In this document: piece after piece, positions 8,513 through 16,944 of the stretch
Layout of the letters: each line of letters starts with the position of its first letter
Numbering within the stretch: the first letter of the stretch is position 1
Source of the DNA: Lichenicoccus sp964246745
GTDB lineage: Bacteria; Pseudomonadota; Alphaproteobacteria; Acetobacterales; Acetobacteraceae
DNA length: 64,000 bases
Direction: 5' to 3'
NCBI GenBank assembly: GCA_964246745.1
Contig: CAXTRK010000004.1
Span: 62,001-126,000, forward strand
The notes under the pieces: generated by a model
Database searches by the model: none
Seen by the model: the letters and a program-made list of their open reading frames with translations, nothing else
Told to the model about the DNA's origin: nothing
Translations under genes and position numbers: made by a program

Positions 8513-10339
8513 TCAGCGCGGCGGGAGCGACGCGCCGCTCGGCTCGGCGCCGACCGGACGCGGCAGCCGCGGCGTTGGTCGACCGATCAGATAACCCTGG
8601 ATCTCCTCGCAGCCATGCGCATCCAGGAAAGCAAGCTGCTGCTCGGTCTCCACACCTTCCGCGCAGCTCGTCATTCCCAGGGACTGCACCATCTGCAGCA
8701 CGGAACGCGTGATCGCCTCCGCCCTGCGGTCGCGGCCAAGCGCCGCCACGAATTGCCGGTCCAGCTTGACCTGGTCGAACGGGTAGGTGCCAAGCATGCC
8801 GAGGCATGAATACCCGGTGCCGAAATCGTCCAAGGCCAGACGAACGCCCATCGCGCGCACGCGCGCCAGCTCCCGGCGCGCCATGCCGTCCGAGCCGAAC
8901 GGCACGCGCTCCGACAGTTCGATCTGCAGACGTCCCGGATCAAGGCCGGTCGCCTCGAGCACCCGCTGCACCAGGGCGGCCAGCCGGTTGTGCGAAATCC
9001 ATACCGGCGAGATGTTGACTGACACGCCGAGAGCCCGTTCCCAGGACTGCGCCTCGTGACAGGCCGCCGCCATCACCCAGCTATCAATCTGCTCGATCAG
9101 GCCAGCGGCTTCGGCGAACGGGATGAACAGATCTGGCGAAATGTCGCCGTAGCCGGGACGGTCCCAGCGCACCAGCGCCTCGAAGCTGACCACCTGCTCG
9201 GTCGCCGTATCGATCACCGGCAGCCAGTTCAGCGAGAACGAGCCGACCATGGCCGCGCGCTGAAGATCCTGCTCCAGGCCGGCCGAGACGTCGTAGGTGT
9301 GACGGAGCGTCGGCGTGGAATGGACATGCCTGCCGTCGCCCTCGCGCTTGGCCTGACTGAGCGCGGCCTCGGCGCAGCGCATCAGATCGGAGGTGTTGCC
9401 GCCGTCGGCGGGGAATGTTGCCACTCCGGCGGCAGGACGCAGCGGCAGGTCGAGTCCATCGACATGGGCAGGCTCGCGCAGACGGTCCATCACGCGAAGC
9501 GCCACCGCCTCTATTTCGGCGGCGGAAACACGCCCGCCAACCACCATCGCAAAGCCGCCGCCGCCGAGACGTGCCAGGAAACTATGGCTGGGCGCCACCG
9601 CGCGCAGACGCGTCACCACCTGCTTGAGGGATTGGTCGACCGCATGGCGCCCGTGCATCTCATTGAGCGCGGTCAGGCGGGCAATGTCGATGCGCAGCAC
9701 CGCGAAGCCGGGCGGCAGCGCGCCGGCGCCGGCGTTTTCCGCCGCCCTGATCAGCTTGTCGATGTGGCTCTCCAGCGCCTCGCGGCCTGGCAAGCCGGTA
9801 ACGCTGGCGGACGCGCTGCTGTCGGTGGCGGCCCTCGGTTCCATGATCAGCATGGCGCTGGCGCAGCGGCCAAGATCGGTGAGCGCCGCCAGGCTGTCGC
9901 GGCCGAAGCGTCGCGGCTGCTCGTCCAGGACGCAGAGCACGCCGACCGAGGCGCCGGATTCGTCCCTGAGCGTCGCTCCGGCATAGGCGCCAAAGCCGGC
10001 ATCGCGTTCCTCGGCGGCGGCCGCGGCGAAGCCGGGATCAACCCGCAGGTCGCCCACATCCAACGTGACCCGCCTCTGGCTGCTCATCTGCGCCCGCATG
10101 ACAGAGACCGGCAGAACCTCGCCTTTCGAATGACCATAGGCCGCGCGTATCTGCAGCCGTTCGCTCTCCTCGGTGACCACCAGCGCCAGCGGCGCTTCCA
10201 AGGCGCGTGCCGCAAGCCGGGCAAAGCCCACGAAGACAGCGTCGTCACCCTCGCCCAGCATCTGTCCCGGATAGGGCAGGAGCAGTCGTTCGGTCTGACG
10301 ATTGACGCTCGAGGATCGGGCAGAAAGCGGCTTTGCCAT
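8513..10339 (-). CDS. GAF-GGDEF-EAL cyclic-di-GMP protein with degenerate GGDEF, intact EAL
   Basis: A 608-residue protein. Residues about 25-165 form a GAF-type sensor domain, then a GGDEF domain whose signature reads RLGGGGFAMVV, so the catalytic GG(D/E)EF is degenerate and cyclase activity is unlikely. The C-terminal EAL domain keeps EALVRW, SVNISPVW, ELSER, DDFGTGYSCLGML, KLDRQFV and the final EIQGYLIGRP, the residues for Mg binding and catalysis. It is therefore best read as a c-di-GMP phosphodiesterase regulated through GAF and possibly GTP binding by the GGDEF remnant. There is no membrane segment, so it is cytosolic. It stands alone on the minus strand. Confidence 0.88.
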   Translation of the reverse strand: MAKPLSARSSSVNRQTERLLLPYPGQMLGEGDDAVFVGFARLAARALEAPLALVVTEESERLQIRAAYGHSKGEVLPVSVMRAQMSSQRRVTLDVGDLRVDPGFAAAAAEERDAGFGAYAGATLRDESGASVGVLCVLDEQPRRFGRDSLAALTDLGRCASAMLIMEPRAATDSSASASVTGLPGREALESHIDKLIRAAENAGAGALPPGFAVLRIDIARLTALNEMHGRHAVDQSLKQVVTRLRAVAPSHSFLARLGGGGFAMVVGGRVSAAEIEAVALRVMDRLREPAHVDGLDLPLRPAAGVATFPADGGNTSDLMRCAEAALSQAKREGDGRHVHSTPTLRHTYDVSAGLEQDLQRAAMVGSFSLNWLPVIDTATEQVVSFEALVRWDRPGYGDISPDLFIPFAEAAGLIEQIDSWVMAAACHEAQSWERALGVSVNISPVWISHNRLAALVQRVLEATGLDPGRLQIELSERVPFGSDGMARRELARVRAMGVRLALDDFGTGYSCLGMLGTYPFDQVKLDRQFVAALGRDRRAEAITRSVLQMVQSLGMTSCAEGVETEQQLAFLDAHGCEEIQGYLIGRPTPRLPRPVGAEPSGASLPPR

Positions 10340-10486
10340 GTTGTGCTTGACCTATGGGCATCTGCCAGCATCCGCGACTGGCCGATCTTCATAGTGCGTG
10401 AACGGCACGTTATTATGAAGTATCTCATGCATGCAAACACCCACTCTCTGGCGCACGGCTGAGGCGGCGGCCGGAACTGCAACGGC

Positions 10487-10882
10487 CTACACCGCCGCCT
10501 CCGCCAGCTCGTTGATGATCGGACATTCCGGCCGACGGTCGCCTTCGCAGCGCTCGGCCAGATGGCGCAGCGCGCCGCTGATCTCCACGATCTCGCGCGC
10601 CTTGGCTTCCAACGTGGCGACATGGGCCATAGCGAGGCGCTTCACGTCGGCGCTGGCGCGCTTCTCGTCGCGCCAAAGCGCCAGCAGCTCGCGCATCTGG
10701 CCCACGGAGAAGCCGAGATTGCGGGCGCGCTTGAGGAAGCGCAGCGTTTGCACATCGGCCGGATAATACCGGCGATAGCCGGCCGGATTGCGCGCCGCGG
10801 CTCCGATCAGCCCGATGCTCTCATAGTAGCGGATCATCTTGGCCGAGACCCCGGAGGCGGCGGACGCTTCGCCGATGTTCAT
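10487..10882 (-). CDS. cueR: CueR, copper-responsive MerR-family activator
   Basis: A 131-residue MerR protein: N-terminal winged helix MNIGEASAASGVSAKMIRYY and ESIGLI, a dimerisation helix, and a C-terminal metal loop with Cys112 and Cys120 (RCEGDRRPECP), the same spacing and positions as the Cu(I)/Ag(I)-binding cysteines of Escherichia coli CueR. The ATG at 10882 overlaps the copA stop as ATGA, which decides the start against longer alternatives. It is transcribed after copA, so copper efflux and its activator form one autoregulated operon. The likely binding site is the dyad upstream of copA (13352-13368). Confidence 0.92.
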   Translation of the reverse strand: MNIGEASAASGVSAKMIRYYESIGLIGAAARNPAGYRRYYPADVQTLRFLKRARNLGFSVGQMRELLALWRDEKRASADVKRLAMAHVATLEAKAREIVEISGALRHLAERCEGDRRPECPIINELAEAAV

Positions 10883-13317
10883 GCGCCCGTCGTCCATGTG
10901 CCTGTCCCTGGCCGCCAACGGCGCAGCAGCAGCGCGCTGCCCACCACGCTGACACTCGAGAACGCCATCGCCGCCCCTGCCAGCACTGGGCTGAGCAGCC
11001 CGGACGCGGCCATCGGGATGCCGACCACGTTGTAGGCAAAGGCCCAGAACAGGCCTTGGCGGATGCGCCGATAGGTGCGCGCCGCGATGTCCAGCGCCGC
11101 CGGCACCAGCCGGGGGTCGCCGCGCATCAGGGTGATGCCGGCCGCGGCGGCGGCTACGTCCGTGCCGGTCGCCATCGCCAGGCCAAGGTCGGCCGCCGCC
11201 AGCGCCGCCGCGTCGTTGACGCCGTCGCCCACCATGGCGACCGGTCCCCGCGACCGCAGCTCGGCAACCAACCGCGCCTTGTCGGCCGGGAGCGCCCCGG
11301 CGCGGACGTCCGCAATGCCGAGCGCGCGGGCGGCTGTGTCGGCCGCACCCTGGTTGTCGCCGGTCAGCAGCACGACATGCAGCCCGCGGGCACGCAGCGC
11401 CGCCACGGCCTCGGCCGCGCCTGCTTTGGCGGCGTCGCCGAAGCCGAGCAGTCCCAACAGCCGGCCGCCCTCGGCCAGGTAGGAAACGGTGCGGCCAGCC
11501 GCCTCCAGCGTCTCCGCCGCTCCCGACAAGAGGGCCGTGTCCACGCCGGCTTCCCGCATCAGCCGGACGCTGCCGAGCCGGAGCGATCGGCCCTCGACCT
11601 CGCCCTCTATCCCCCGTCCTGGCAGGGCACGCACGCCTTGGATGGCTGCGACAGCCGAGCCTTCGGCACGGACCAGGATCGCACGGGCAAGCGGATGCTC
11701 GCTGCCGGCCTGCAACGCCGCGGCCAGGCGCAGCACGACCTCCGCCTGTTCACCGGGCGCAGGCTCCAATGCCACCAGCTCCGGCCGGCCCACGGTGAGC
11801 GTGCCGGTCTTGTCGAACACCACAGTGCAAATCGCGCGTGCCTGTTCCAGCGCCACGGCGTCGCGGATCAGGATGCCGTGCCGCGCGGCCGTGCCGGTAC
11901 CCACCATGATGGCGGCAGGGGTCGCCAAGCCGAGCGCGCAAGGGCAGGCGATCACCAGCACCGCCACGGCGTTCACCGCCGCGATCTCCACGCCCGCACC
12001 GGCAAGCCACCAGCCCGCGAAGGTGAAGCCGGCGATGCCGATCACCACGGGAACGAACACGGCGCTCACGCGATCCACCAGGCGCTGTACGGGCGGCTTG
12101 GCGGCTTGGGCGTCCTCCACCAGCCGCACCATGCGGGCAAGCTGGCTTTCGGCGCCGGTTGCCGTCACCTCCGCCACCAGCACGGCCTCGCCGTTCAACG
12201 CGCCGCCGACGACGCGGCTGCCCGGCTGCTTCGGCACCGGCAGGCTCTCGCCCGTGAGCAAGCTCTCGTCGGCGCTGCCCGTGCCGTCGCGCACGATCCC
12301 GTCCGCGGCGATGCGCTCGCCGGGCCGGACCACCAGCAGGTCGCCGGTCAGCAGCTCGGCGGCGGCGATGTCCTGATCGGCGCCGCCGCGGCGGACGCGC
12401 GCGCGCTCCGGCCGCAGCCGCTCCAGGGCGCGGATCGCTTCTCCCGCCTGCCGCCGTGTCCGGCCCTCCAGCCATTTGCCGAGACGCACAAGGGCAATGA
12501 CCGCGGCCGATGCCTCGAAATACAGGTGCCCATCCCGGCCCGCCGCCAGCTCGTAGAGGCTCAGCCCGAAGGCCGCGCTGGTGCCGAGCGCGATCAGGGT
12601 ATCCATGTTGCCCGCATTGCCGAGAAAGGCTTTCCAGGCGCCGCGATAGAACCGCGCCCCGAACACGAGCTGCACGACGCCGGCGAGCACGAGCTGCGCC
12701 GAGCCGGGCAGCATCACGTCAACCCCGAACAGCGCCAGCAGCATGGGCAGGAGCAGGGGAGCGGCGAAGGCCAGGGCGAGCACCGCCATGATCCCGTCCA
12801 GCCTGGCGGCGCGGACCCGGGCGGTTGTCGCGGCATTCTCCCGTACGTCGCCAGCATCCGGGGCAGAAGCCTCGTAGCCGACGCAACGCACCGACGCGGT
12901 CAGTTCGCCAAATCCTGCCGTGCCAGCCAGCAGTTCGACCCGCGCGCGCTCCGTCGCGAGATTGACTTCGGCCGAACGCACCCCCGGCACCGCCAGCAGC
13001 GCCCGCTCCACCCGGCCGGCGCAGGACGCGCAGGTCATGCCGGTGATGGCCAGGTCCAGGGTCTCCGTTGCAGCCGGGTAGCCCGCCGCGGCGAGCGTCT
13101 CGGCGAGCCGGCCCGCGTCGAAACCCGCGCCCGGCGTCACCGACGCGCGCTCCGTCGCCAGGTTGACCGCAACCGCCTCGACACCGGGCACGGAGGCGGC
13201 CGCGCGCTCCACCCGGCGCACGCAAGCGGCGCAGGTCATGCCGGTCACGGCCACATCCAGCTTGACCGCCGCCGGCGAAGATCTGTGCTGCCCGCGCTCC
13301 AGAATATCCTGGTCCAT
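10879..13317 (-). CDS. copA: CopA, Cu(I)-exporting P1B-type ATPase
   Basis: About 812 residues. Two N-terminal heavy-metal domains carry GMTCAACVRRVERA and GMTCASCAGRVERA. A membrane domain follows, with the CPCALGLATPAA translocation motif, then the phosphorylation site DKTGTLTVG, an HP-locus (SEHPLARAI) and GDGVNDAAAL. The protein pumps Cu(I) out of the cytoplasm using ATP. The ATG at 13317 is preferred over the GTG at 13359, since the latter lies inside the CueR-type operator and GGAGCGGG stands just ahead of 13317. It is followed by cueR with a 4-bp overlap. Confidence 0.94.
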   Translation of the reverse strand: MDQDILERGQHRSSPAAVKLDVAVTGMTCAACVRRVERAAASVPGVEAVAVNLATERASVTPGAGFDAGRLAETLAAAGYPAATETLDLAITGMTCASCAGRVERALLAVPGVRSAEVNLATERARVELLAGTAGFGELTASVRCVGYEASAPDAGDVRENAATTARVRAARLDGIMAVLALAFAAPLLLPMLLALFGVDVMLPGSAQLVLAGVVQLVFGARFYRGAWKAFLGNAGNMDTLIALGTSAAFGLSLYELAAGRDGHLYFEASAAVIALVRLGKWLEGRTRRQAGEAIRALERLRPERARVRRGGADQDIAAAELLTGDLLVVRPGERIAADGIVRDGTGSADESLLTGESLPVPKQPGSRVVGGALNGEAVLVAEVTATGAESQLARMVRLVEDAQAAKPPVQRLVDRVSAVFVPVVIGIAGFTFAGWWLAGAGVEIAAVNAVAVLVIACPCALGLATPAAIMVGTGTAARHGILIRDAVALEQARAICTVVFDKTGTLTVGRPELVALEPAPGEQAEVVLRLAAALQAGSEHPLARAILVRAEGSAVAAIQGVRALPGRGIEGEVEGRSLRLGSVRLMREAGVDTALLSGAAETLEAAGRTVSYLAEGGRLLGLLGFGDAAKAGAAEAVAALRARGLHVVLLTGDNQGAADTAARALGIADVRAGALPADKARLVAELRSRGPVAMVGDGVNDAAALAAADLGLAMATGTDVAAAAAGITLMRGDPRLVPAALDIAARTYRRIRQGLFWAFAYNVVGIPMAASGLLSPVLAGAAMAFSSVSVVGSALLLRRWRPGTGTWTTGA

Positions 13318-13351
13318 AACACCCGCTCCGATACCAGGCCCGGAGATGATG

Positions 13352-13374
13352 CTTACCACTATGGGAAGGTCAAG
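13352..13374 (-). promoter_or_regulatory. CueR-type operator/promoter of copA-cueR
   Basis: Read on the minus strand, TTGACC (-35, 13374-13369) runs into CTTCCCA-TAG-TGGTAAG, a dyad of two 7-bp arms (13362-13368 and 13352-13358). This layout, with the dyad placed right behind the -35 box, is the MerR-family arrangement and resembles ACCTTCC...GGAAGGT sites of CueR. It ends 34 bp before the copA ATG. The -10 is not obvious. Confidence 0.65.
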
Positions 13375-13413
13375 GGGTCCGCGGACTTGAACGCGCAGTC
13401 GGCGCCCGTCGCC

Positions 13414-14664
13414 TCAGGCCGCTGCCTGCTGCACCTCGACCGTAATGTGCGACAGCGTCGGGAAGCGGGCAAGGCGGGCGCGATAGAACTCCGGCCCGCG
13501 TGGCTGCACGGTGATGACGGACAGGATGGCGCCGAGATGTCCTGGTCCCAGCCGCCACACATGCAGGTCCGCCACCCGGTCGCCCTCCGCCTCGACGACC
13601 CCGCGCACGCCGTCCGCCACGCGCCGGTCCGGCACCATGTCGAGCAGGATGGTGCCGGTGTCACGGATCAGGCCCCACGACCAGCTCGCGATCACAACCG
13701 CGCCCACGATGCCGGCCAGCGGATCCATCCAGAGCCAGCCAAACGCTCGGGCCAGCAGCAAACCCATGATCACCAGCACGGACACGGCCGCGTCCGCCAG
13801 CACATGGATGATCGCCGCGCGCATATTGTTGTCCCGGTGCGCCGTCCCCTCCCCATGGGGGCCATGCTCGTGCTCGGAGAACAGGACAGGGTAATCCTGG
13901 CCGGCCGCGCGCACCTGGGCGGTGAAGGCGTGCGGCTCGGGGATCGGCGCCGTGCTTTCCAGCCATCTACCGCGATCCCGCATGGCGAACATCTGGCGCG
14001 TGCCGTCCGGCCGCACGGTTTCCACCGTCACCGAAGCGGCGTCGGGAACAGGGCCGGCCTCCGGGCGCAGGCGGAACACCGGCGGCACGCCGCCCTCGAA
14101 CACGCTCAACAGCAGCACGCCGCCGGGTGTCGCGATGCGGCGCTCGTCCTCCGCGTGCTCATGGTCGGCATGGCCGTGATGGTGGTGGTGGTGACCGCCC
14201 CCGCTCAGCAGCCACGCACTGGCGATGTTCACCGCCAAGCCCAGAACCGCGATCGGGATCGCCTCGGCGAAGTGGATGGGCACCGGCGTGAACAAGCGCG
14301 ATACCGCCTCGTAGGCGATCAGCAGCGCAATCATCGCCAGCACGACGGCACTGGTGAACCCGGCCAGATCGCCCAGCTTGCCGGTGCCGAACGTGAAACG
14401 AGGATCATGGACGAGGCGGCGAGCATAGCGATAGGCCAGTGCGGCCAGCAGCAGCGCGCCCGCGTGCGTGCTCATGTGCAGCCCGTCGGCGACAAGCGCT
14501 ATGGAGCCGAACAGAAGGCCGCCGACGATTTCCAGGACCATCATGGCCCCGCACAGGGCGATGACCCACCACGTCCGCCGCTCCGCCTGCTCGTGTCCAG
14601 TGCCGAGAAAGACGTGGCTGTGCCCGATCGGGCCAGCGGATGCAGGTGCAACAGTGCCGTCCAT
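13414..14664 (-). CDS. dmeF: DmeF-type cation diffusion facilitator (Co/Ni efflux)
   Basis: A 416-residue CDF transporter. The N-terminus HSHVFLGTGHEQAERRTWW is typical of DmeF, followed by six membrane segments. LVADGLHMSTHAGALLL holds the transport-site residues in TM2. A cytoplasmic His-rich loop (GGGHHHHHHGHADHEHAEDE, residues 155-174) lies between TM4 and TM5. An extra soluble insertion of about 100 residues follows the His loop, before HVLADAAVSVLVIMGLL. DmeF exports divalent Co and Ni as a proton antiporter. It starts 9 bp after the regulator dmeR, making a dmeRF operon as described in Rhizobium. Confidence 0.88.
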   Translation of the reverse strand: MDGTVAPASAGPIGHSHVFLGTGHEQAERRTWWVIALCGAMMVLEIVGGLLFGSIALVADGLHMSTHAGALLLAALAYRYARRLVHDPRFTFGTGKLGDLAGFTSAVVLAMIALLIAYEAVSRLFTPVPIHFAEAIPIAVLGLAVNIASAWLLSGGGHHHHHHGHADHEHAEDERRIATPGGVLLLSVFEGGVPPVFRLRPEAGPVPDAASVTVETVRPDGTRQMFAMRDRGRWLESTAPIPEPHAFTAQVRAAGQDYPVLFSEHEHGPHGEGTAHRDNNMRAAIIHVLADAAVSVLVIMGLLLARAFGWLWMDPLAGIVGAVVIASWSWGLIRDTGTILLDMVPDRRVADGVRGVVEAEGDRVADLHVWRLGPGHLGAILSVITVQPRGPEFYRARLARFPTLSHITVEVQQAAA

Positions 14665-14673
14665 GGCAGCGCC

Positions 14674-14952
14674 TCACTTCAGGTAGGTTCGCACCACGTC
14701 CAGGAGTTGTTCAGCCGCTTCCGCGTTCAGGGCGCCGGGATGTCTCTCGGCGTCCACCAGATGCGTCCGCACATGGTCCTCGACCACTTCGGCCATCAAC
14801 CCGGCCAAGGCGCCGCGCACGCCGGCAATGAGCTGCAGGACCTGTTCGCAGCCGGTTTCCACTTCCAGCGCGCGTTCGATAGCCTCCATCTGACCCTTCA
14901 TGCGGCGCACGCGCGCCAGCAGCTTGGCTTTCTCGCGAACGGTATGCGTCAT
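14674..14952 (-). CDS. dmeR: DmeR, RcnR/CsoR-family Ni/Co-sensing repressor
   Basis: A 92-residue all-helical repressor of the CsoR/RcnR/FrmR family. From the ATG at 14952 the ligand residues fall at His3, Cys35, His60 and His64, the exact set and spacing of the Ni/Co sensor RcnR, which separates it from copper CsoR and formaldehyde FrmR. GAGGA lies 5 nt before this ATG; an upstream ATG at 14964 would lie in the operator dyad. It is transcribed with dmeF, 9 bp apart. Metal binding would release it from DNA and allow efflux. Confidence 0.9.
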   Translation of the reverse strand: MTHTVREKAKLLARVRRMKGQMEAIERALEVETGCEQVLQLIAGVRGALAGLMAEVVEDHVRTHLVDAERHPGALNAEAAEQLLDVVRTYLK

Positions 14953-14958
14953 GCTGGT

Positions 14959-14993
14959 CCTCATAGCATAGGTTAGGGGGCTAGGCTATGAGG
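14959..14993. promoter_or_regulatory. DmeR operator: 9-bp perfect dyad around a G-tract
   Basis: CCTCATAGC (14959-14967) and GCTATGAGG (14985-14993) are perfect inverted copies around GGTTAGGGGGCTAGG. RcnR-family operators contain a central G/C-tract flanked by T/A inverted repeats (TACT-G6-AGTA in Escherichia coli), so this is the probable DmeR site. One arm also holds the dmeR ribosome-binding site, so repressor binding covers the promoter and leader. The far arm overlaps the last codons of the beta-galactosidase gene. Confidence 0.65.
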
Positions 14994-16944
14994 CGGAGCC
15001 TGCGCTATCCTGAGCGGCGATCCGCCAACAGGCGAGGTCCTGCGGTTGAACAGCGCCACCCCCGAGCACGCGCCGGCCGCGATCGACAGCAGCCGGCGGC
15101 GTCCACGCGTCCGGTCCGTAATTGAAGGCAAATCGCAGCGTTCCGCGACGGCGCAAGCGGACACCGGGCGGAAGCTCGACGATATCGGCGCCGCCGCTTT
15201 CGAGAACACGCCGCATCGCCGAGGCGAGCAGCACGCGGTCTGGCCAGCAGGCCAGCGTGACACGCCGGCCGCTCTCGATCACGGCGGGGAAGCCGTCCTC
15301 GAAACGGCTGAGCACACTCTCGTCGGTCTCGATCCATTCCCGCCAGCGGACGGCATGGCCGGCAAGCGTGCCGCTTACCGGGTGGGAGAGACCCGGGCGC
15401 AACGAGGACGCCTGCGTGACGTGCGCGGGCCATCCTGTTGCAATCTCGAAGTTTTGCGTCTTGGAGCCGGTGCGCGGTCCGATCAGCATCGCCGCCCCGG
15501 CGGCCGACAGCGCGCGCCGGGCCGCTTCCGATACATGCGGCAGACAAGGGATCAGCACGGCCCGGTAGCCGTCGAGCGAGGCTCCCGGCGGCAGGATGTC
15601 GACATCCTGGCCGAGCCGCCGTGCCGCCTCGTACCAGCGGAAACAGAGCTCGAAATAGTTGAAGTCGGCGCCTTGCGGCTGGATTTGCGTGAGCCAGGCG
15701 GCCTCGTAGTCGAACACCATTGCCACCGCGGCCTGCGTCGAGGCCGGCATTCCGCCCGCCGCACCCAGTTCGTCGGCAACCCGCAGGGCCTCGCCGCCGC
15801 CCGGCGAGAGCTGCCGGTCGGGACGTTGCAGGCCGGCATGCATCTGCTCCTGCCCGAACGGACATTGCCGCCAGCGGAAGTAGCTGACCACCTCGGCGCC
15901 GTGCGCGAACGCCTCCCAGCTCCAGAGCCGGACCATGCCTGGCTTCGGCGCCGGGTTCCATGGCGCCCAGTTTACCGGCCCTGGCTGCTGCTCCATGACC
16001 CAGAAACGGCCGCGACCTATCGCGCGATACAGATCGTGATGGAAGGCCGCCATGTCGGGATGCGCGGTTTCCGCAAAGGCCGCGCGTTCGTCCGGCTCGA
16101 ACGGAAACTGTTCGGTGAAGCCGAGCGGATAGGAGTCCCACGCCGCGAAATCCAGCGTCTCGCCAACTGCGTAATGGTCGAACTCGGTGAAGCGGCCCAT
16201 GAAATTGTGGGTGACGAAGCGTCCGGGCGAATGCGCGCGCAGGATCTCCGCCTGCATGGCGCAATAGTCGCGCACCTGGTCGGAGGCGAAGCGGCGGAAA
16301 TCAAGCCGGGCCGCGGGCGCGGTCTCGGTCACCGCGCCCACCGGAAGCGCCACCTCGTCGAACGCGCCCAGCTCCGCCGACCAGAACACGTTGCCCCAGG
16401 CCGTATTCAGCCGCGCCACGTCGCGGTAGCGCGAGAGCAGCCACGCCCGAAAGGCGCGCAGATCCTCCGGCCCGTAGGACAGCACCGTGTCGTGACAGCC
16501 GAATTCGTTGTCGAGCTGCCAGCCGGCGACGTGCGGCGAACCGCCATAGCGCCTGGCCATCGCCTCCACGATACGGCGCGTCTCCCGCAGCCAGGCTTCG
16601 GACGAGAAGCAGCTATGACGACGCGAGCCGAAGCCGCGCACGCGTCCGTCCGCCGCCACCGGCAGGATGCTCGGCTCGCGGTCGATCAGCCATTTCGGCG
16701 GCGTCGCCGTAGGCGTGCAGAGCACCACGCGCAGCCCGGCCTCGCCCAGTGTGGCAATGGCGCGATCAAGCCATTCCCACGCGAACTGTCCTGGTCGCGG
16801 CTCGATCCGGCTCCAGGCAAATTCGGCGATGCGGACATAGGTGATGCCTGCGGCCCGCATCGCCTGCGCATCGTCGCCCCATTGCGACTCCAGCCAATGC
16901 TCCGGATAATAGCAGACGCCGAGCATCGCCGCTGGGTCAGGCAT
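14986..16944 (-). CDS. GH42 beta-galactosidase
   Basis: A 652-residue glycoside hydrolase family 42 enzyme. The N-terminus LGVCYYPEHWLESQWGDDA and GITYVRIAEFAWSRIEP is the usual family start of the (beta/alpha)8 barrel. The acid/base Glu is in WQLDNEFGCHDT and the nucleophile Glu in FWVMEQQPGPVNW. A trimerisation domain follows (VAMVFDYEAAW) and a short beta C-terminal domain. No signal peptide, so cytoplasmic. It overlaps the upstream alpha-galactosidase stop by 8 bp, indicating an operon for galactoside use. No sugar transporter or regulator is adjacent. Confidence 0.92.
   Translation of the reverse strand: MPDPAAMLGVCYYPEHWLESQWGDDAQAMRAAGITYVRIAEFAWSRIEPRPGQFAWEWLDRAIATLGEAGLRVVLCTPTATPPKWLIDREPSILPVAADGRVRGFGSRRHSCFSSEAWLRETRRIVEAMARRYGGSPHVAGWQLDNEFGCHDTVLSYGPEDLRAFRAWLLSRYRDVARLNTAWGNVFWSAELGAFDEVALPVGAVTETAPAARLDFRRFASDQVRDYCAMQAEILRAHSPGRFVTHNFMGRFTEFDHYAVGETLDFAAWDSYPLGFTEQFPFEPDERAAFAETAHPDMAAFHHDLYRAIGRGRFWVMEQQPGPVNWAPWNPAPKPGMVRLWSWEAFAHGAEVVSYFRWRQCPFGQEQMHAGLQRPDRQLSPGGGEALRVADELGAAGGMPASTQAAVAMVFDYEAAWLTQIQPQGADFNYFELCFRWYEAARRLGQDVDILPPGASLDGYRAVLIPCLPHVSEAARRALSAAGAAMLIGPRTGSKTQNFEIATGWPAHVTQASSLRPGLSHPVSGTLAGHAVRWREWIETDESVLSRFEDGFPAVIESGRRVTLACWPDRVLLASAMRRVLESGGADIVELPPGVRLRRRGTLRFAFNYGPDAWTPPAAVDRGRRVLGGGAVQPQDLACWRIAAQDSAGSAS

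Noticed and set aside
13317..13359. GTG start of copA at 13359
   Set aside because: It lies inside the CueR-type dyad; the ATG at 13317 has a better ribosome site.
11056..14976. Very long open frame opposite copA and dmeF
   Set aside because: It is antisense to two well-supported metal-transport genes and their regulators, has no recognisable domain, and long antisense frames are expected in high-GC DNA.
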